64,000 bases of DNA from Alphaproteobacteria bacterium (GCA_017983635.1 JAGOBA010000003.1:372001-436000), one strand, 5' to 3'; counted from the stretch's first letter, positions 1-10,938 are shown. A program made the numbers and translations. The notes: generated by a model from the letters alone, not told the origin.

Positions 1-255
1 GTGCGAGCTGAGCTATTCCCGCTCATGTTTGGGGTGGCGGCATGCGTCGCTCCGTGGCTGTTGGCGCAACTGCTGCTTGGCGAAAGTCTGACCGCTGTTT
101 TGGACTATCCTTGGGGCGTCGCCGCTTTCGTTGGCGCGCAAAACCTCCTTCAACTTATGCCGTACGCGATTTGGGCCGCGTACAACTCATTTGCCTACCT
201 CCATTTTACGCGCGCCGGGTTCGACAAGGAGGACCTGGAAGAGCATTTCAAATAG
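1..255 (+). CDS. C-terminal part of a hypothetical membrane protein (may begin before the window)
   Basis: An open frame runs from the first base to a TAG stop at 253-255. The GTG at base 1 is only the first in-frame start available, so the true start may lie outside the window. The 84 residues contain two strongly hydrophobic stretches (about 5-27 and 38-58), and the last 15 residues are acidic and polar (TRAGFDKEDLEEHFK). This is the pattern of the C-terminal end of a polytopic inner-membrane protein. I do not recognise a named family and assign no function. Confidence 0.5.
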   Translation: MRAELFPLMFGVAACVAPWLLAQLLLGESLTAVLDYPWGVAAFVGAQNLLQLMPYAIWAAYNSFAYLHFTRAGFDKEDLEEHFK

Positions 256-324
256 CGCAGGGCGGCCCAATCGGGCGGATTGCTGGCAGAGTGCGCTCGG
301 AGTCACTCGGAGGCGCGGATAGTC

Positions 325-522
325 GTGGCGAAACTGCCGGTGTTGGCGACGGTTAGGCAGGCCTATCGTTCGGTGTTCGAGCATGCGCCGGCGTTGCGCA
401 TCTTTGCGCAAAATTGGGTCGTCGCTGCCGGAGTTGCGCTCGCTCTGAGTTGGCTGGCCGTTTCAGTTTCTAGCGAACAGGATGCCTTGCCCTCGAGCGT
501 TTGTTCCGACGCCGTTAGCTAA
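325..522 (+). CDS. Small hypothetical protein, possibly a truncated membrane protein
   Basis: A 65-residue frame begins at GTG 325 and ends at TAG 520-522. It starts with VAKLPVLATVRQAYRSVFEH and has one hydrophobic segment at about residues 29-47. From memory, the opening (leucine/proline-rich, then a basic amphipathic stretch) resembles the N-terminus of longer alphaproteobacterial membrane proteins. The frame stops just after the first membrane span. It could therefore be a decayed N-terminal fragment, possibly related to the C-terminal fragment at 1-255, or a genuine small protein. No clear ribosome binding site decides the start. Confidence 0.3.
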   Translation: MAKLPVLATVRQAYRSVFEHAPALRIFAQNWVVAAGVALALSWLAVSVSSEQDALPSSVCSDAVS

Positions 523-531
523 CTCGGCGTC

Positions 532-1767
532 CTAACTCAACCACACCCCGCTCTTGTTCGAGTGGTAGCCCAGTGCCTTGTACGCCTCGTCGACCAGGCT
601 CTGGCCGCGGTCGTTGAGGAGGAGGCCTAGGCCCATTTGGTTCATCGTGTAGCCGAAGCTCATGTGAGTTTCGGGGCAGGCGAAGCCGATCGAGCCGCCG
701 GCGCCGACGTGGCCGAAGGCGCTGTCGGAGAGGAGGCAACTCGCGCTGTCGGTGCCGGGGAGCCAGCGGTTGTCCATCGACTTCATGTAGCCGAGCGCGA
801 AGCGGGTCGGGATCATCAGCGTGCCGTCTTGGTGCGTGCCCATGGCGAAGCGGCCCATACGGGCGAGCGTGTCTTTGCCCACGATGTGCTTGCCGTTGAG
901 CGTGCCACCGTTCGCGAGCGGGGCGTAGACGCCGGCGAGACCGCGCGCATTCGTCATGCCGTTGCCCGCGCCGAGTTCGGCCGCCCTGCCCTCGCGCGAA
1001 TTCGGACTGAACGCCATGAAGTCGCGCATAAAGAGGTGCGAGGGCGAGGTCGGGTCCGACATCGCCTTCATGAAGAAGCGCGACTGCATCGCCTCGGGCG
1101 TCGGCATCGCCTGGATCATCGGGGCTACGCGATGTTCCTGTTCTTCCGGCAGGCCGATCCAGAAATCGAGGCCGAGGGGCTTCGCGACTTCGTCCTGGAA
1201 GAACTTGCCCATGCGCTTTTTCGCGGCGCGATGGACGAGTTCGCCAACCGTCCAGGACAGCGTCACGGCGTGATAGCCGTTACGGGTGCCGGGTTCCCAG
1301 AACGGCGCCTCCTTCTCGATCACGCCCACCATATGATCCCAGTCGTAGAAGGCGCCGGGCTTTTGCACTTCGCGCACGTGCGGGACGCCGACGGAGTGGT
1401 CGAGCGTCATCGATACGCGCGCGCTCTCTTTGCCGTTCTGGCCGAATGCCGGCCAATACTTCGTTACCGGCGCGTCGAGATCGAGTTGACCGCGGTCGGC
1501 CAGCATGTGCGCGCAGAGCGACATGGCTCCCTTTGTAGAAGAGAAGACGCAGGAGATTGTGTCCTTGTCCCAAGCCTTGCCGCCCGGCTCGCGCAGGCCG
1601 CCCCAGACGTCAACGACGGTTTTACCCTCCAGCGTGATCGCGCAACTCGCGCCGACCTCGCCGCGGGATTCGAAGTTCGTGACGAACGCGTCGAGGACGC
1701 CGGAGAATTTGGGGTCGCAGGTACCTTCAACTTGGCCGGCTTTGGTTTTCAGGGAGATCGTATTCAT
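532..1767 (-). CDS. Serine hydrolase, beta-lactamase class C-like / EstB-type esterase
   Basis: The 411-residue product belongs to the beta-lactamase/penicillin-binding fold used by many EstB-like carboxylesterases. The SxxK nucleophile motif is visible as SSTK at residues 76-79, in the usual context followed by a helix and DRGQLDLD. The second catalytic tyrosine is in GYHAVT (Y165), where YxN is replaced by YHA as in the esterase branch. A C-terminal HVGAGGSIGF stands where the KTG-like strand is expected. There is no signal peptide, so it is probably cytoplasmic. The natural substrate cannot be told from sequence. It lies downstream of, and in the same direction as, the rplQ terminator, so it probably has its own promoter in the short gap before 1767 or receives read-through. 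Confidence 0.9.
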   Translation of the reverse strand: MNTISLKTKAGQVEGTCDPKFSGVLDAFVTNFESRGEVGASCAITLEGKTVVDVWGGLREPGGKAWDKDTISCVFSSTKGAMSLCAHMLADRGQLDLDAPVTKYWPAFGQNGKESARVSMTLDHSVGVPHVREVQKPGAFYDWDHMVGVIEKEAPFWEPGTRNGYHAVTLSWTVGELVHRAAKKRMGKFFQDEVAKPLGLDFWIGLPEEQEHRVAPMIQAMPTPEAMQSRFFMKAMSDPTSPSHLFMRDFMAFSPNSREGRAAELGAGNGMTNARGLAGVYAPLANGGTLNGKHIVGKDTLARMGRFAMGTHQDGTLMIPTRFALGYMKSMDNRWLPGTDSASCLLSDSAFGHVGAGGSIGFACPETHMSFGYTMNQMGLGLLLNDRGQSLVDEAYKALGYHSNKSGVWLS

Positions 1768-1810
1768 GGGCGCGCCTCGCAGTTCGTGCCCTGCACGTTA
1801 GCAGAGGCCC

Positions 1811-1847
1811 CGCAAACGAAAAGGGGCGGCTGCTTGGGCCACCCCTT
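1811..1847 (-). terminator. Rho-independent terminator of the alpha operon (after rplQ)
   Basis: On the minus strand a 10-bp stem (AAGGGGTGGC with GCCGCCCCTT, one G-U wobble, 7-base loop; arms at 1838-1847 and 1821-1830) is followed at once by the T-rich TTCGTTTG. It lies about 28 bases after the rplQ stop and closes the long ribosomal gene block. Confidence 0.85.
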
Positions 1848-1874
1848 GAGTTTCTTCAAACGCGAGACCGCGGT

Positions 1875-2303
1875 TTAGGCGTTCGCTTCTTCCTGCTTCG
1901 CCTGGACGGGACCTGAGTCCCTGCCCTTGGCGGTGACGTCGCGGTCGACGAACTCGATGACGGCCATCGGGGCATTGTCACCGTAGCGGAAGCCCGCTTT
2001 CATCACGCGGGTGTAGCCGCCCTTGCGCGCGGCGTAGCGCGGGGCCAGCACGTCGAACAGCTTCGCCACCATCTTGGTGTCGTTCTGCAGGTGCGACAGC
2101 GCCTGACGGCGGGCGTGCAGGTCGGCCTTGCCGCGCTTGCCCAGCGTCACGAGCTTCTCGACCACCGGGCGCAATTCCTTCGCCTTTGGCAGGGTCGTTT
2201 CGATTTGCTCATGCTTGATCAACGCCGACGCCATGTTGACGAACAGCGCTTTGCGGTGAGACGACGTGCGGTTGAGCCGGCGGCCAGATGAACCGTGGCG
2301 CAT
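1875..2303 (-). CDS. rplQ: 50S ribosomal protein L17
   Basis: The product has 142 residues and starts [17 protein letters not shown], the family's hallmark N-terminus, followed by the L17 core ([20 protein letters not shown]). L17 binds 23S rRNA near the tunnel exit. The C-terminal 25 residues form a short charged/alanine tail ([17 protein letters not shown]). It is the last gene of the rpsM-rpsK-rpoA-rplQ transcript, 19 bases after rpoA, and is followed by a clear terminator. Confidence 0.98.
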   Translation of the reverse strand: MRHGSSGRRLNRTSSHRKALFVNMASALIKHEQIETTLPKAKELRPVVEKLVTLGKRGKADLHARRQALSHLQNDTKMVAKLFDVLAPRYAARKGGYTRVMKAGFRYGDNAPMAVIEFVDRDVTAKGRDSGPVQAKQEEANA

Positions 2304-2322
2304 GGTTTAGTCCCCTATTCTC

Positions 2323-3339
2323 TCAATATTGATCTTCAAACTTGCGCGCCAGTTCTTCGATGTTTTCCGGCGGCCAGCCCGGCACTTCCATGCCGAGGTG
2401 GAGACCCATCGAGGCCAGCACTTCTTTGATTTCGTTCAGCGACTTGCGGCCGAAGTTCGGCGTGCGGAGCATCTCCGCCTCCGTCTTTTGGATCAGGTCG
2501 CCGATGTAGACGATGTTGTCGTTCTTCAAGCAGTTCGCCGAACGCACCGAAAGCTCGAGCTCGTCGACCTTCTTCAGCAGCGCCGGGTTGAACGGCAGAT
2601 CGGTCTTTTGTTCTTCGGTCTTCTTCTCGCGCGGCTCTTCGAAGTTGATGAAGATCGAGAGCTGATCCTGGAGAATGCGCGCGGCGTAGGCGACGGCGTT
2701 CTCCGGCGTGATCGCGCCGTTCGTCTCAAGCGTGAGCGTCAGCTTGTCGTAGTCGAGGATCTGACCTTCGCGGGTGTTCTCCACACGGTAGGAGACCTTG
2801 CGCACCGGCGAGAACAGCGAGTCGACCGCCATCAGGCCGATCGGCGCGTCTTCCGGACGATTGCGGTCGGCCGCGACATAGCCCTTACCCGAATTGACCG
2901 TGAATTCCATGCGCACGCGAGCGCCGTGGTCGAGGTTGCAGATCACGAGGTCGGGGTTGAGGATTTCGACGTCCGACACTGAGGTGATCTGGCTTGCCTT
3001 CACTTCGCCCGGACCCTCGGCCTTGAGCACCAGACGCTTCGGGCCGTCGCTATGAAGCTTGAGCGCGAGCTGCTTGATGTTGAGGACGATGTCGGTGACG
3101 TCTTCGCGGACGCCGGGGATCGACGAGAATTCATGCAGCACGCCGTCGATCTGGATCGACGTGACGGCGGCGCCTTGCAGCGAGGAGAGCAGCACCCGGC
3201 GCAGCGCGTTGCCGAGCGTCAGACCGAAGCCGCGCTCCAGCGGTTCGGCGATGACCACGGCGTGCGTGCGGGGCGTGACGCCCGCATCGACGTGCAGCTT
3301 TTGCGGCTTGATCAGCTCTTGCCAGTTCTTCTCAATCAC
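2323..3339 (-). CDS. rpoA: RNA polymerase alpha subunit
   Basis: This is the scaffold subunit of RNA polymerase. The start is set at GTG 3339 ([18 protein letters not shown]), preceded by GAAGGA about 10 bases upstream. This gives 338 residues, the normal length in alphaproteobacteria; an in-frame start further upstream (3411) would add 24 unconserved residues and run into rpsK. The N-terminal dimerisation domain (with [19 protein letters not shown]) is followed by a linker and the C-terminal DNA/activator-binding domain ([17 protein letters not shown]...[14 protein letters not shown]). It lies between rpsK and rplQ as in the classical alpha operon. rpsD, which is part of this operon in E. 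coli, is absent, as is usual in this class. Confidence 0.98.
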   Translation of the reverse strand: MIEKNWQELIKPQKLHVDAGVTPRTHAVVIAEPLERGFGLTLGNALRRVLLSSLQGAAVTSIQIDGVLHEFSSIPGVREDVTDIVLNIKQLALKLHSDGPKRLVLKAEGPGEVKASQITSVSDVEILNPDLVICNLDHGARVRMEFTVNSGKGYVAADRNRPEDAPIGLMAVDSLFSPVRKVSYRVENTREGQILDYDKLTLTLETNGAITPENAVAYAARILQDQLSIFINFEEPREKKTEEQKTDLPFNPALLKKVDELELSVRSANCLKNDNIVYIGDLIQKTEAEMLRTPNFGRKSLNEIKEVLASMGLHLGMEVPGWPPENIEELARKFEDQY

Positions 3340-3380
3340 GGGGCTCTCGTCCTTCAGGCGATACGGGGGTGCTTTGACGA

Positions 3381-3776
3381 TTAAACGCGGCGGCGCTTGG
3401 GCGGCCGGCAACCGTTATGTGGTATGGGTGTGACGTCGCGGATGGTGGTGATGGTAAAGCCCGCGGCCTGCAACGCGCGCAACGCGCTTTCGCGGCCTGA
3501 GCCCGGACCCTTCACTTCGACTTCGAGCGTGCGGACGCCGTGTTCCATCGCTTTTTTGCCGGCATCTTCGGCGGCGACCTGAGCGGCGTAGGGTGTCGAC
3601 TTGCGTGAGCCTTTGAAGCCCATCGTGCCCGACGACGACCAGGCAACCGTGTTGCCCTGCGCGTCGGTGATCGTGATCATCGTGTTGTTGAACGACGCGT
3701 TCACGTGGGCCACGCCCGACGTGATGTTCTTGCGCTCTTTCTTGCGCACGCGTGCTTTCTTTTCCGGAGTCGCCAT
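3381..3776 (-). CDS. rpsK: 30S ribosomal protein S11
   Basis: The product has 131 residues, the family's usual length. Diagnostic stretches are [18 protein letters not shown] and the C-terminal [20 protein letters not shown]11 sits on the 30S platform and contacts the mRNA exit path. It lies between rpsM (51-base gap) and rpoA (41-base gap) in the alpha operon. Confidence 0.98.
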   Translation of the reverse strand: MATPEKKARVRKKERKNITSGVAHVNASFNNTMITITDAQGNTVAWSSSGTMGFKGSRKSTPYAAQVAAEDAGKKAMEHGVRTLEVEVKGPGSGRESALRALQAAGFTITTIRDVTPIPHNGCRPPKRRRV

Positions 3777-3827
3777 TTGCAGTCTTGTCCTTGAGTGCGC
3801 CGCGCCGATGCGAGGCGTCGAATTCGA

Positions 3828-4205
3828 TTACTTCGTTACCTGCTTCTTGCCCGCGATCGCCTTGGCCGGACCCTTACGCGTGCGCGCGTTCGTGTGCGTG
3901 CGCTGTCCGCGAACCGGGAGACCCTTGCGGTGACGCAGACCGCGGTAGCAGCCGAGGTCGGTCAGGCGCTTAATGTTCATCGAGACTTCGCGGCGGAGGT
4001 CGCCTTCGACGACGTACTCGCGGTCGATGATTTCGCGGATCTGAATCACTTCAGCTTCCGAGAGTTGGTTCACGCGACGCTCTTCTTTGATGCCGAGCTT
4101 CTTGCAGATCACAACCGCGTTCACCGGGCCGATGCCGTGGATGTAGCGCAGCGCGATGTGCACGCGCTTGTTGGTGGGAATGTTTACGCCTGCGATGCGG
4201 GCCAC
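3828..4205 (-). CDS. rpsM: 30S ribosomal protein S13
   Basis: The product has 125 residues beginning [20 protein letters not shown], which is unmistakable S13. The C-terminal basic tail [17 protein letters not shown] reaches toward the P-site tRNA. Translation starts at GTG 4205, preceded by CAGGAGA 8 bases upstream. It is the first gene after a promoter located at the 3' end of adk (4304-4331), so the alpha operon can be transcribed independently of the spc operon. Confidence 0.98.
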   Translation of the reverse strand: MARIAGVNIPTNKRVHIALRYIHGIGPVNAVVICKKLGIKEERRVNQLSEAEVIQIREIIDREYVVEGDLRREVSMNIKRLTDLGCYRGLRHRKGLPVRGQRTHTNARTRKGPAKAIAGKKQVTK

Positions 4206-4303
4206 GTCTTCGTCTCCTGGATCAATTCTTCAATGCCGAATGGCGCCAGCCCCAGGTGTCCCCGGAGGCAGCGTCCGCGCCCGACTGATACGGAAGGCGG
4301 CGG

Positions 4304-4331
4304 AGTATAGGGTCTTTTCTCATCCGGTCAA
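4304..4331 (-). promoter_or_regulatory. Sigma70-type promoter for rpsM-rpsK-rpoA-rplQ, overlapping the adk stop
   Basis: On the minus strand TTGACC (4326-4331) and TATACT (4304-4309) are separated by 16 bases. The -35 box lies in the last sense codons of adk (encoding W-L-T-G). The predicted transcript has a leader of about 95 bases before the rpsM GTG. The 114-base gap between adk and rpsM holds no other recognisable element. Confidence 0.7.
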
Positions 4332-4939
4332 CCATTTGAGCCACCCGGATTTTCCTTGTTTTCCCGCGGCCAAGACCGCGTCAATTTGGGCAGTTACCTC
4401 GTCAATGGACTTCATGCCGTCCACCGGGCGGATCTTCCCCTGCCCCTCATAGTACGGAAGGATCGGGGCGGTTTCGGCCTTGTAGACGCCGAGGCGCTTC
4501 TTGAAGGTCTCCGGGTCGTCGTCGGGACGGACCGGCTGTCCGGCCTTGCGGGCTTCGGCTGCGCGGTTCTCGACCCTCTTGATCAGTTCGGCCTCGTTGA
4601 CCTCCATGACGATCACGTGGTCCACGCCAAGCGTCTTGCCGGCGAGCATTTCGTCCAGGGCCTTCGCCTGGTTCACGGTGCGCGGGAAGCCGTCGAGGAC
4701 GAAGCCGTTCGCACAGTCCGGCTGGCCGATCCGCTCGGCGATGATGCCGACAACGATTTCATCGGACACGAGCTTGCCTGCGTCCATGACCGCCTTGGCC
4801 TTCTTGCCGATCTCCGTCCCTTGGGCGATGGCCGCGCGAAGCATGTCGCCCGTCGATAGATGTGCGACGGCGTACTTCTCGTGGATGCGCTTGGCTTGGG
4901 TCCCCTTGCCGGCGGCTGGGGGACCGAAAAGGACAATGA

Positions 4940-4943
<4 letters not shown>
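4320..4943 (-). CDS. adk: Adenylate kinase
   Basis: Converts ATP + AMP to 2 ADP in the cytoplasm. The 207-residue product has the P-loop GPPAAGKGTQ at residues 7-16, the AMP-binding stretch STGDMLRAAI and the conserved FVLDGFPRTVNQA. The LID is short and lacks the Cys4 zinc site, so this is the short non-zinc form. Its start overlaps the secY stop by 4 bases (ATGA), so translation is probably coupled. The end of the gene carries the -35 box of the downstream rpsM promoter. Confidence 0.98.
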
Positions 4944-6277
<1,334 letters not shown>

Positions 6278-6352
6278 CAGCGTTACTCCTCGAGGGCGGA
6301 CATTGGCCCGCTATTGCACATCAGCCGCGCCTGTCTTTGCCGTGAACCAGCG

Positions 6353-6934
6353 CTAAGCGGAGCGTGCGGCCTGCGAAGCCGCCAGACGCTCTTCCCGCTT
6401 TTTCGCCGATTCGATACGACGTTGCATACGCTTGCCCGGCCCGCGGTCTTTGCGGGTCACGTGCTTTGCCTTGACGCCGAGGACTTTGACGGTGCCACCG
6501 GCCTTCTTGACCGCCTCAATTGCCGACCCAGAGGCGTGCGCGACTTCCAGGTTCAATTGGGTCTTCAGCGTGCCTTTGCCAAGGAGGCGGACCCCGTCCA
6601 CGGCCTTGTGCACAATGCCGCGTGTCGCCAAAACCTCAGCGTTGACGGTTTCGCCAGCCTTCAGCTTGCCGTTTTCAACGGCCTTCTGGAGCTGGCCCGT
6701 GTTCACGATCGAGAAATCACGGGCGAAAATGTTGTTAAAGCCGCGCTTTGGAATGCGCATGTGAAGGGGCATCTGGCCGCCTTCAAAGCCGAACATGCCG
6801 TGGTGGCCGGTGCGGGCCTTTTGACCCTTTACACCGCGACCGGCTGTCTTGCCCTTGCCCGAGCCCGAGCCGCGGCCGATGCGCTTAAAGCGCTTGTGCG
6901 AACCTTCGTTGTCGCGGATCTCGTTCAGTTTCAT
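6353..6934 (-). CDS. rplO: 50S ribosomal protein L15
   Basis: The start is ATG 6934 ([20 protein letters not shown]), the family N-terminus; a longer frame back to 7009 would run into rpmD. The 193-residue protein contains the Gly/Lys-rich [24 protein letters not shown] and is longer than the roughly 145-residue E. coli protein. The extra length is a basic C-terminal tail after about residue 160 (rich in R, K, A). L15 is an assembly protein of the large subunit that binds 23S rRNA. It lies 5 bases after rpmD. Confidence 0.97.
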   Translation of the reverse strand: MKLNEIRDNEGSHKRFKRIGRGSGSGKGKTAGRGVKGQKARTGHHGMFGFEGGQMPLHMRIPKRGFNNIFARDFSIVNTGQLQKAVENGKLKAGETVNAEVLATRGIVHKAVDGVRLLGKGTLKTQLNLEVAHASGSAIEAVKKAGGTVKVLGVKAKHVTRKDRGPGKRMQRRIESAKKREERLAASQAARSA

Positions 6935-6939
6935 TGTCG

Positions 6940-7170
6940 TTAGCCTGCCTTGCGGGTGGCATCGTCGACGATGCGCACCATGTGTTTGACCTTGCAGATC
7001 GCGCCCCACACGGCATCCGTGTTCTGCAGCGTCTTACGGCGGTTCATTTTGTCGAGGCCGAGACCGATCAGCGTTTGGCGCTGAATCTCCGGACGGCGTG
7101 CCGGGCTCGCGATCTGTTGGATCGTGATCGTCTTCGTCTTCGGGCGCCCGTCGGCGGTACGCATCGTCAT
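6940..7170 (-). CDS. rpmD: 50S ribosomal protein L30
   Basis: The product has 76 residues. The L30 core is [26 protein letters not shown] followed by [19 protein letters not shown]. The first of two close ATG codons (7170) is chosen because GGAG lies 10 bases upstream of it. The C-terminus is slightly longer than the usual 60-residue protein. It sits between rpsE (6-base gap) and rplO, the standard spc order. Confidence 0.96.
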   Translation of the reverse strand: MTMRTADGRPKTKTITIQQIASPARRPEIQRQTLIGLGLDKMNRRKTLQNTDAVWGAICKVKHMVRIVDDATRKAG

Positions 7171-7176
7171 GGTCCG

Positions 7177-7785
7177 TTACTCCGGCGAAACTTCGGCGGT
7201 GGCGTTCGAACGGCGGGCCGAGAGAATTTCGGCCACCGACTTGCCACGCTTGTTGGCGATCATCTTCGGGCTCGATTGACCCTTCAGGGCGTCGAACGTG
7301 GCGCGAACCATGTTGTACGGGTTCGAGGTGCCGACCGACTTCGCGACGACGTCATGCACGCCAAGCGCGTCGAACACCGCGCGAAGCGGGCCGCCGGCGA
7401 TGATGCCGGTACCGACCGGCGCCGGGCGCAGGATCACCAAGCCCGCGCCGTGATGACCGACGACTTCGTGATGCAGCGTGCGGCCTTCGCGCAGCGGAAT
7501 GCGCACGAGCGACTTCTTCGCCGCCTCGGTCGCCTTGCGGACGGCTTCCGGCACTTCGCGCGCCTTGCCGTGACCGAAGCCGACGCGGCCCTTCTGGTCG
7601 CCGACGACGACCAGCGCCGCAAAACCAAAGCGCTTGCCACCCTTCACCACCTTGGCGACGCGGTTGATGTGGACGAGCTTGTCGACGAGTTCGCCACGCT
7701 CCTCCCGGTTGCCGCCGCCTTGGCGGTCACCGCGATCACGCCGTTCGCCACCGCGTCCGCGACGTTGTTCTCTTTCTTCGACCAT
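7177..7785 (-). CDS. rpsE: 30S ribosomal protein S5
   Basis: The 202-residue product acts in decoding accuracy and 30S assembly. The N-terminal 30 residues are an arginine/glycine-rich extension ([20 protein letters not shown]). The dsRBD-like S5 domain follows ([20 protein letters not shown]) and then the C-terminal S5 fold ([19 protein letters not shown]). Basic, glycine-rich N-termini are common in alphaproteobacterial S5. The gene is 17 bases after rplR. Confidence 0.97.
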   Translation of the reverse strand: MVEEREQRRGRGGERRDRGDRQGGGNREERGELVDKLVHINRVAKVVKGGKRFGFAALVVVGDQKGRVGFGHGKAREVPEAVRKATEAAKKSLVRIPLREGRTLHHEVVGHHGAGLVILRPAPVGTGIIAGGPLRAVFDALGVHDVVAKSVGTSNPYNMVRATFDALKGQSSPKMIANKRGKSVAEILSARRSNATAEVSPE

Positions 7786-7802
7786 AGACCGATCCGCCTC
7801 GA

Positions 7803-8174
7803 TTAAAAGTTCAATCCGCCCTCACGGGCGGCGTCGCCGAGTGCCTTGACCCGGCCGTGATAGATGTAACCGCCGCGATCGAAGACGACGTCCTTGACGC
7901 CAGCTTTCTTCGCGCGCTGCGCAACGAGCTTGCCCACGAGGGCGGCCGCGTCTTTATCGCAACCCTTCCCCTTAGCCAGCGCCTTTTTCGTCTCTTCGTC
8001 GAGCGTCGAAGCGGCGGCGATCGTCACCCCCTTAACGTCATCGATGATCTGGGCATAGATATGCTTCGACGAACGGAAGACGGACAGCCGCGGGCGATCG
8101 CCCGAGACCTTGCGCAGCTTGTAACGCGCGCGACGCTTGCGCCGCTCGAAAAGCTCTTGCCGGTTGAATGCCAT
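7803..8174 (-). CDS. rplR: 50S ribosomal protein L18
   Basis: The 123-residue product starts [20 protein letters not shown] and contains [21 protein letters not shown], the family core, ending with [27 protein letters not shown]18 helps bring 5S rRNA into the 50S subunit with L5. It is 9 bases after rplF in the spc operon. Confidence 0.98.
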   Translation of the reverse strand: MAFNRQELFERRKRRARYKLRKVSGDRPRLSVFRSSKHIYAQIIDDVKGVTIAAASTLDEETKKALAKGKGCDKDAAALVGKLVAQRAKKAGVKDVVFDRGGYIYHGRVKALGDAAREGGLNF

Positions 8175-8183
8175 GGCTGCCTC

Positions 8184-8717
8184 TTACTTCTTCTTGCCTT
8201 CTTTGCGGCGGATCTTCTCTTCGGCGTACTTGATGCCCTTGCCTTTGTAAGGCTCCGGCTTGCGGTACCCGCGAATTTCCGCCGCGACCTGACCGACCTT
8301 CTGCTTGTCCGATCCGGAGACCAGGATAAGCGTCGGCTTTTCGCACTTGATGTCGATACCGGCCGGGATCGGGTAGACCACGTCGTGGCTGTAACCGAGC
8401 TGCAGCTGCAGGTTCTTGCCCTGGATCGCGGCACGGAAACCGACGCCGGCGATTTCGAGCTGCTGCGAGAAGCCCTTCGACACACCTTCGACGAGGTTGT
8501 TGACCAGCGTGCGCTGCAAGCCCCAGCGGGCGCGCAGTTCGTCGGTCATCTCCTTCGGCTTCACCGTGACCGACCCTTTGTCGATCGTCACGTCGATACC
8601 GTCGACCACGCGCAGAGAAAGTTCGCCCTTCGGGCCTTTCACCTTGACCTCACGATCCTTGATCGTGGCGGTTACGCCGGTCGGCAGCGCTATCGGCTTC
8701 TTACCAATTCGAGACAT
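8184..8717 (-). CDS. rplF: 50S ribosomal protein L6
   Basis: The product has 177 residues, the usual length, starting [19 protein letters not shown]. The two repeated L6 folds are visible, with the signature [24 protein letters not shown] at the C-terminus. L6 lies near the factor-binding site of the 50S subunit. It is preceded by rpsH with a 32-base gap. Confidence 0.98.
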   Translation of the reverse strand: MSRIGKKPIALPTGVTATIKDREVKVKGPKGELSLRVVDGIDVTIDKGSVTVKPKEMTDELRARWGLQRTLVNNLVEGVSKGFSQQLEIAGVGFRAAIQGKNLQLQLGYSHDVVYPIPAGIDIKCEKPTLILVSGSDKQKVGQVAAEIRGYRKPEPYKGKGIKYAEEKIRRKEGKKK

Positions 8718-8749
8718 CGTTTCTTACCCTTCCCGTGCCCGTTTGCTGC

Positions 8750-9148
8750 TTAGAACACGTGGCACAGAACTTCGCCGCCCACATTCTGTTCGCGGGCGAG
8801 CGCGTCGGACATGACGCCCTTCGGCGTCGACAAAATCGAGATTCCAAGACCGTTGCGGACGGGCTTCAAATCCTTGATCGAGGAGTACACGCGCCGGCCC
8901 GGCGTGGAGACCCTGCGGATCTCTTTGATTACGGGCTTGCCGTCGAAATACTTGAGCTCGATCTCGAACTCGGGCTTCGAGGCCGCGTGGGTCACTTCCG
9001 CATAGCCGCGGATATAGCCTTCGCCGGCGAGCACGTCGAGAAGACGGCCGCGCAGTTTCGAGGCCGGCGACACGACCTTCGCTTGGCCACGCTGTTGCGC
9101 GTTGCGAATGCGGGTCAGGAGATCGCCAATGGGATCGTTGATGGACAT
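8750..9148 (-). CDS. rpsH: 30S ribosomal protein S8
   Basis: The product has 132 residues, starts [20 protein letters not shown] and ends with [20 protein letters not shown] and CHVF, both diagnostic. S8 is a primary 16S rRNA binder. In E. coli it also represses the spc operon at the rplE start; whether that holds here cannot be seen. It is 11 bases downstream of rpsN. Confidence 0.98.
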   Translation of the reverse strand: MSINDPIGDLLTRIRNAQQRGQAKVVSPASKLRGRLLDVLAGEGYIRGYAEVTHAASKPEFEIELKYFDGKPVIKEIRRVSTPGRRVYSSIKDLKPVRNGLGISILSTPKGVMSDALAREQNVGGEVLCHVF

Positions 9149-9159
9149 ATCTTCTTCCC

Positions 9160-9465
9160 TTACCAGCTCGACTTAACCATGCCCGGGATCAACCCGTGGG
9201 AGGCCAGTTCGCGCAGTTTGATGCGGCACATTTTCAGTTTGCGATAGTTCCCGCGCGAACGGCCGGTGAGTTCGCAGCGATTGCGAATCCGGTTCGGCGA
9301 CGAGTTGCGCGGCAGCTCGGCGAGCTTGAGGCGCGCGGCAAAGCGGTCCTCGGGCGGCAGCGACATGTTGTTCGCTTGCTCCTTCAGCTTTACGCGCTTT
9401 GCCGCATAACGCTTCACGAGGCCCGTGCGCCGCTTGTTCTTCTCGATTGAACTTTTCTTCGCCAT
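9160..9465 (-). CDS. rpsN: 30S ribosomal protein S14 (zinc-independent form)
   Basis: The 101-residue product is the long, zinc-independent form: there are no paired CxxC motifs, and the C-terminus reads [19 protein letters not shown] followed by [18 protein letters not shown]. It binds 16S rRNA in the 30S head. It is located between rplE and rpsH with short gaps, as usual in the spc operon. Confidence 0.98.
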   Translation of the reverse strand: MAKKSSIEKNKRRTGLVKRYAAKRVKLKEQANNMSLPPEDRFAARLKLAELPRNSSPNRIRNRCELTGRSRGNYRKLKMCRIKLRELASHGLIPGMVKSSW

Positions 9466-9491
9466 GTCGTCGTCTTCGCCTTAAGGTTTCG

Positions 9492-10238
9492 TCACTTCGC
9501 GAACGGCATCTGAAAGGCGGAAAGCAGTTCTTTCGCCTCGTCGTCCGTTTTCGCGGTCGTGCAAATCGTGATGTCCATGCCCCAGACCGTATCGATCTTG
9601 TCGTAGTCGATTTCCGGGAACACGATGTGTTCCTTCAAGCCCATCGAAAAGTTGCCGCGACCGTCGAAGCTCTTTGCCGATACGCCGCGGAAGTCGCGAA
9701 CGCGCGGGAGCGCGATCGTGATCAGACGGTCGAGGAAGTCGTACATGCGGTCTTTACGCAGCGTGACCTTTGCGCCCAAGGGCATGTTCTCGCGCACCTT
9801 GAAGTTCGAAATCGCGATGCGGGCCTTCGTGACGACGGGCTTTTGGCCCGCGATCAACGCCAGGTCGCGCGTGGCGGACTGGATCTTCTTCGTGTCCGCC
9901 GTCGTTTCGCCAACGCCCATGTTAATGACGATCTTGTCGAGCTTGGGCACCTGCATCGGGTTCTTGTAGGCGAACTTCGCGATCAACGCCTTGCGAACGA
10001 CTTCGTCGTAACGCTTCTTTTGGCGCGGGACGTACTTCTGGCCGGCCGGAAGCGAAATCGCCTTCGCGCGCGTGGCCTCGCTTTGTGTCGAGACCGCGGG
10101 ACCGGTCGCCGCGTCGGCGCCCTTGCCGCGAGCCTTCTTCTCGGCGCGCTTTTCCTCGGTCTTGGACGGTGGCGGCCCCTTCGGGCCGTCGCCTTCGGCC
10201 TTCGCCGGCTTTTTGGTTTTGGCTTCTTTCTCAGACAT
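9492..10238 (-). CDS. rplE: 50S ribosomal protein L5 with a long N-terminal extension
   Basis: L5 binds 5S rRNA and contacts the P-site tRNA. The core is clear from about residue 70 ([20 protein letters not shown], then [15 protein letters not shown]) to the end. The product is 248 residues against about 180 in most bacteria; the excess is a lysine/alanine/proline-rich N-terminal tail of about 65-70 residues ([20 protein letters not shown] onward). The ATG at 10238 overlaps the rplX stop by 8 bases and has GGGGAAG upstream. I see no in-frame ATG, GTG or TTG between the tail and the core that could serve as a shorter start, so the extension appears to be genuinely translated. Confidence 0.95.
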   Translation of the reverse strand: MSEKEAKTKKPAKAEGDGPKGPPPSKTEEKRAEKKARGKGADAATGPAVSTQSEATRAKAISLPAGQKYVPRQKKRYDEVVRKALIAKFAYKNPMQVPKLDKIVINMGVGETTADTKKIQSATRDLALIAGQKPVVTKARIAISNFKVRENMPLGAKVTLRKDRMYDFLDRLITIALPRVRDFRGVSAKSFDGRGNFSMGLKEHIVFPEIDYDKIDTVWGMDITICTTAKTDDEAKELLSAFQMPFAK

Positions 10239-10566
10239 CGATCACTTCCCCGGACTTCTTCGCAAAGCGAACCTTGCGGCCGTCCTGCAGCGTCTTGAAC
10301 CCAATACGCGTCGCCTCACCCGTCTTCGGGTCGACGTGAGCGACGCTTGAAATGTGAATCGGCGCTTCCTTGGAGACGATGCCGCCTTGGCTGCGCGCAG
10401 ATTGCTTCGTGTGGCGCTTGACCATGTTCACGCCGGAGACGAGGACGCGATCCTCGTCCTTGTAGACGCGCAAGATCTCGCCGATGCGCGGCTTTTGATC
10501 CTTGCGCTTGCGCTCTTCGCCCGCGATGACCATCACGCGGTCGCCTTTTTTGAATTTCGCGGCCAT
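10231..10566 (-). CDS. rplX: 50S ribosomal protein L24
   Basis: The product has 111 residues with the KOW motif near the N-terminus ([20 protein letters not shown]) and the typical [20 protein letters not shown] and [10 protein letters not shown] stretches. L24 starts 50S assembly near the tunnel exit. It overlaps rplE by 8 bases, so their translation may be coupled, and lies 3 bases after rplN. Confidence 0.97.
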   Translation of the reverse strand: MAAKFKKGDRVMVIAGEERKRKDQKPRIGEILRVYKDEDRVLVSGVNMVKRHTKQSARSQGGIVSKEAPIHISSVAHVDPKTGEATRIGFKTLQDGRKVRFAKKSGEVIDV

Positions 10567-10569
10567 GGC

Positions 10570-10938
10570 TTACAGAACCTCCGGCGCCAGCGAGACGATC
10601 TTCATGTGGTTCTTGGCGCGAAGCTCGCGCGTGACCGGTCCGAAGATGCGCGTGCCCACGGGCTCGCCCTGATTGTTGATCAAGACCGCGGCGTTGCGGT
10701 CGAAACGGATGCAGCTGCCGTCGGCGCGGCGGACTTCTTTGGCCGTGCGCACGACGACGGCTTTCATGACGTCGCCCTTCTTCACGCGGCCGCGCGGGAT
10801 CGCTTCCTTGATCGAAACGACGATCACGTCGCCGACGGTCGCGTAGCGGCGCTGAGCGCCACCCAGCACTTTAATGCACATGACGCGCCGCGCGCCCGAG
10901 TTGTCGGCGACGTCCAAGTTGGTTGTAGATTGGATCAT
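10570..10938 (-). CDS. rplN: 50S ribosomal protein L14
   Basis: The product has 122 residues, exactly the family length. It starts [20 protein letters not shown] and contains [20 protein letters not shown] and [14 protein letters not shown]14 forms an intersubunit bridge. It is the first gene of the spc part of the block, 22 bases after rpsQ, with no visible separate promoter. Confidence 0.98.
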   Translation of the reverse strand: MIQSTTNLDVADNSGARRVMCIKVLGGAQRRYATVGDVIVVSIKEAIPRGRVKKGDVMKAVVVRTAKEVRRADGSCIRFDRNAAVLINNQGEPVGTRIFGPVTRELRAKNHMKIVSLAPEVL

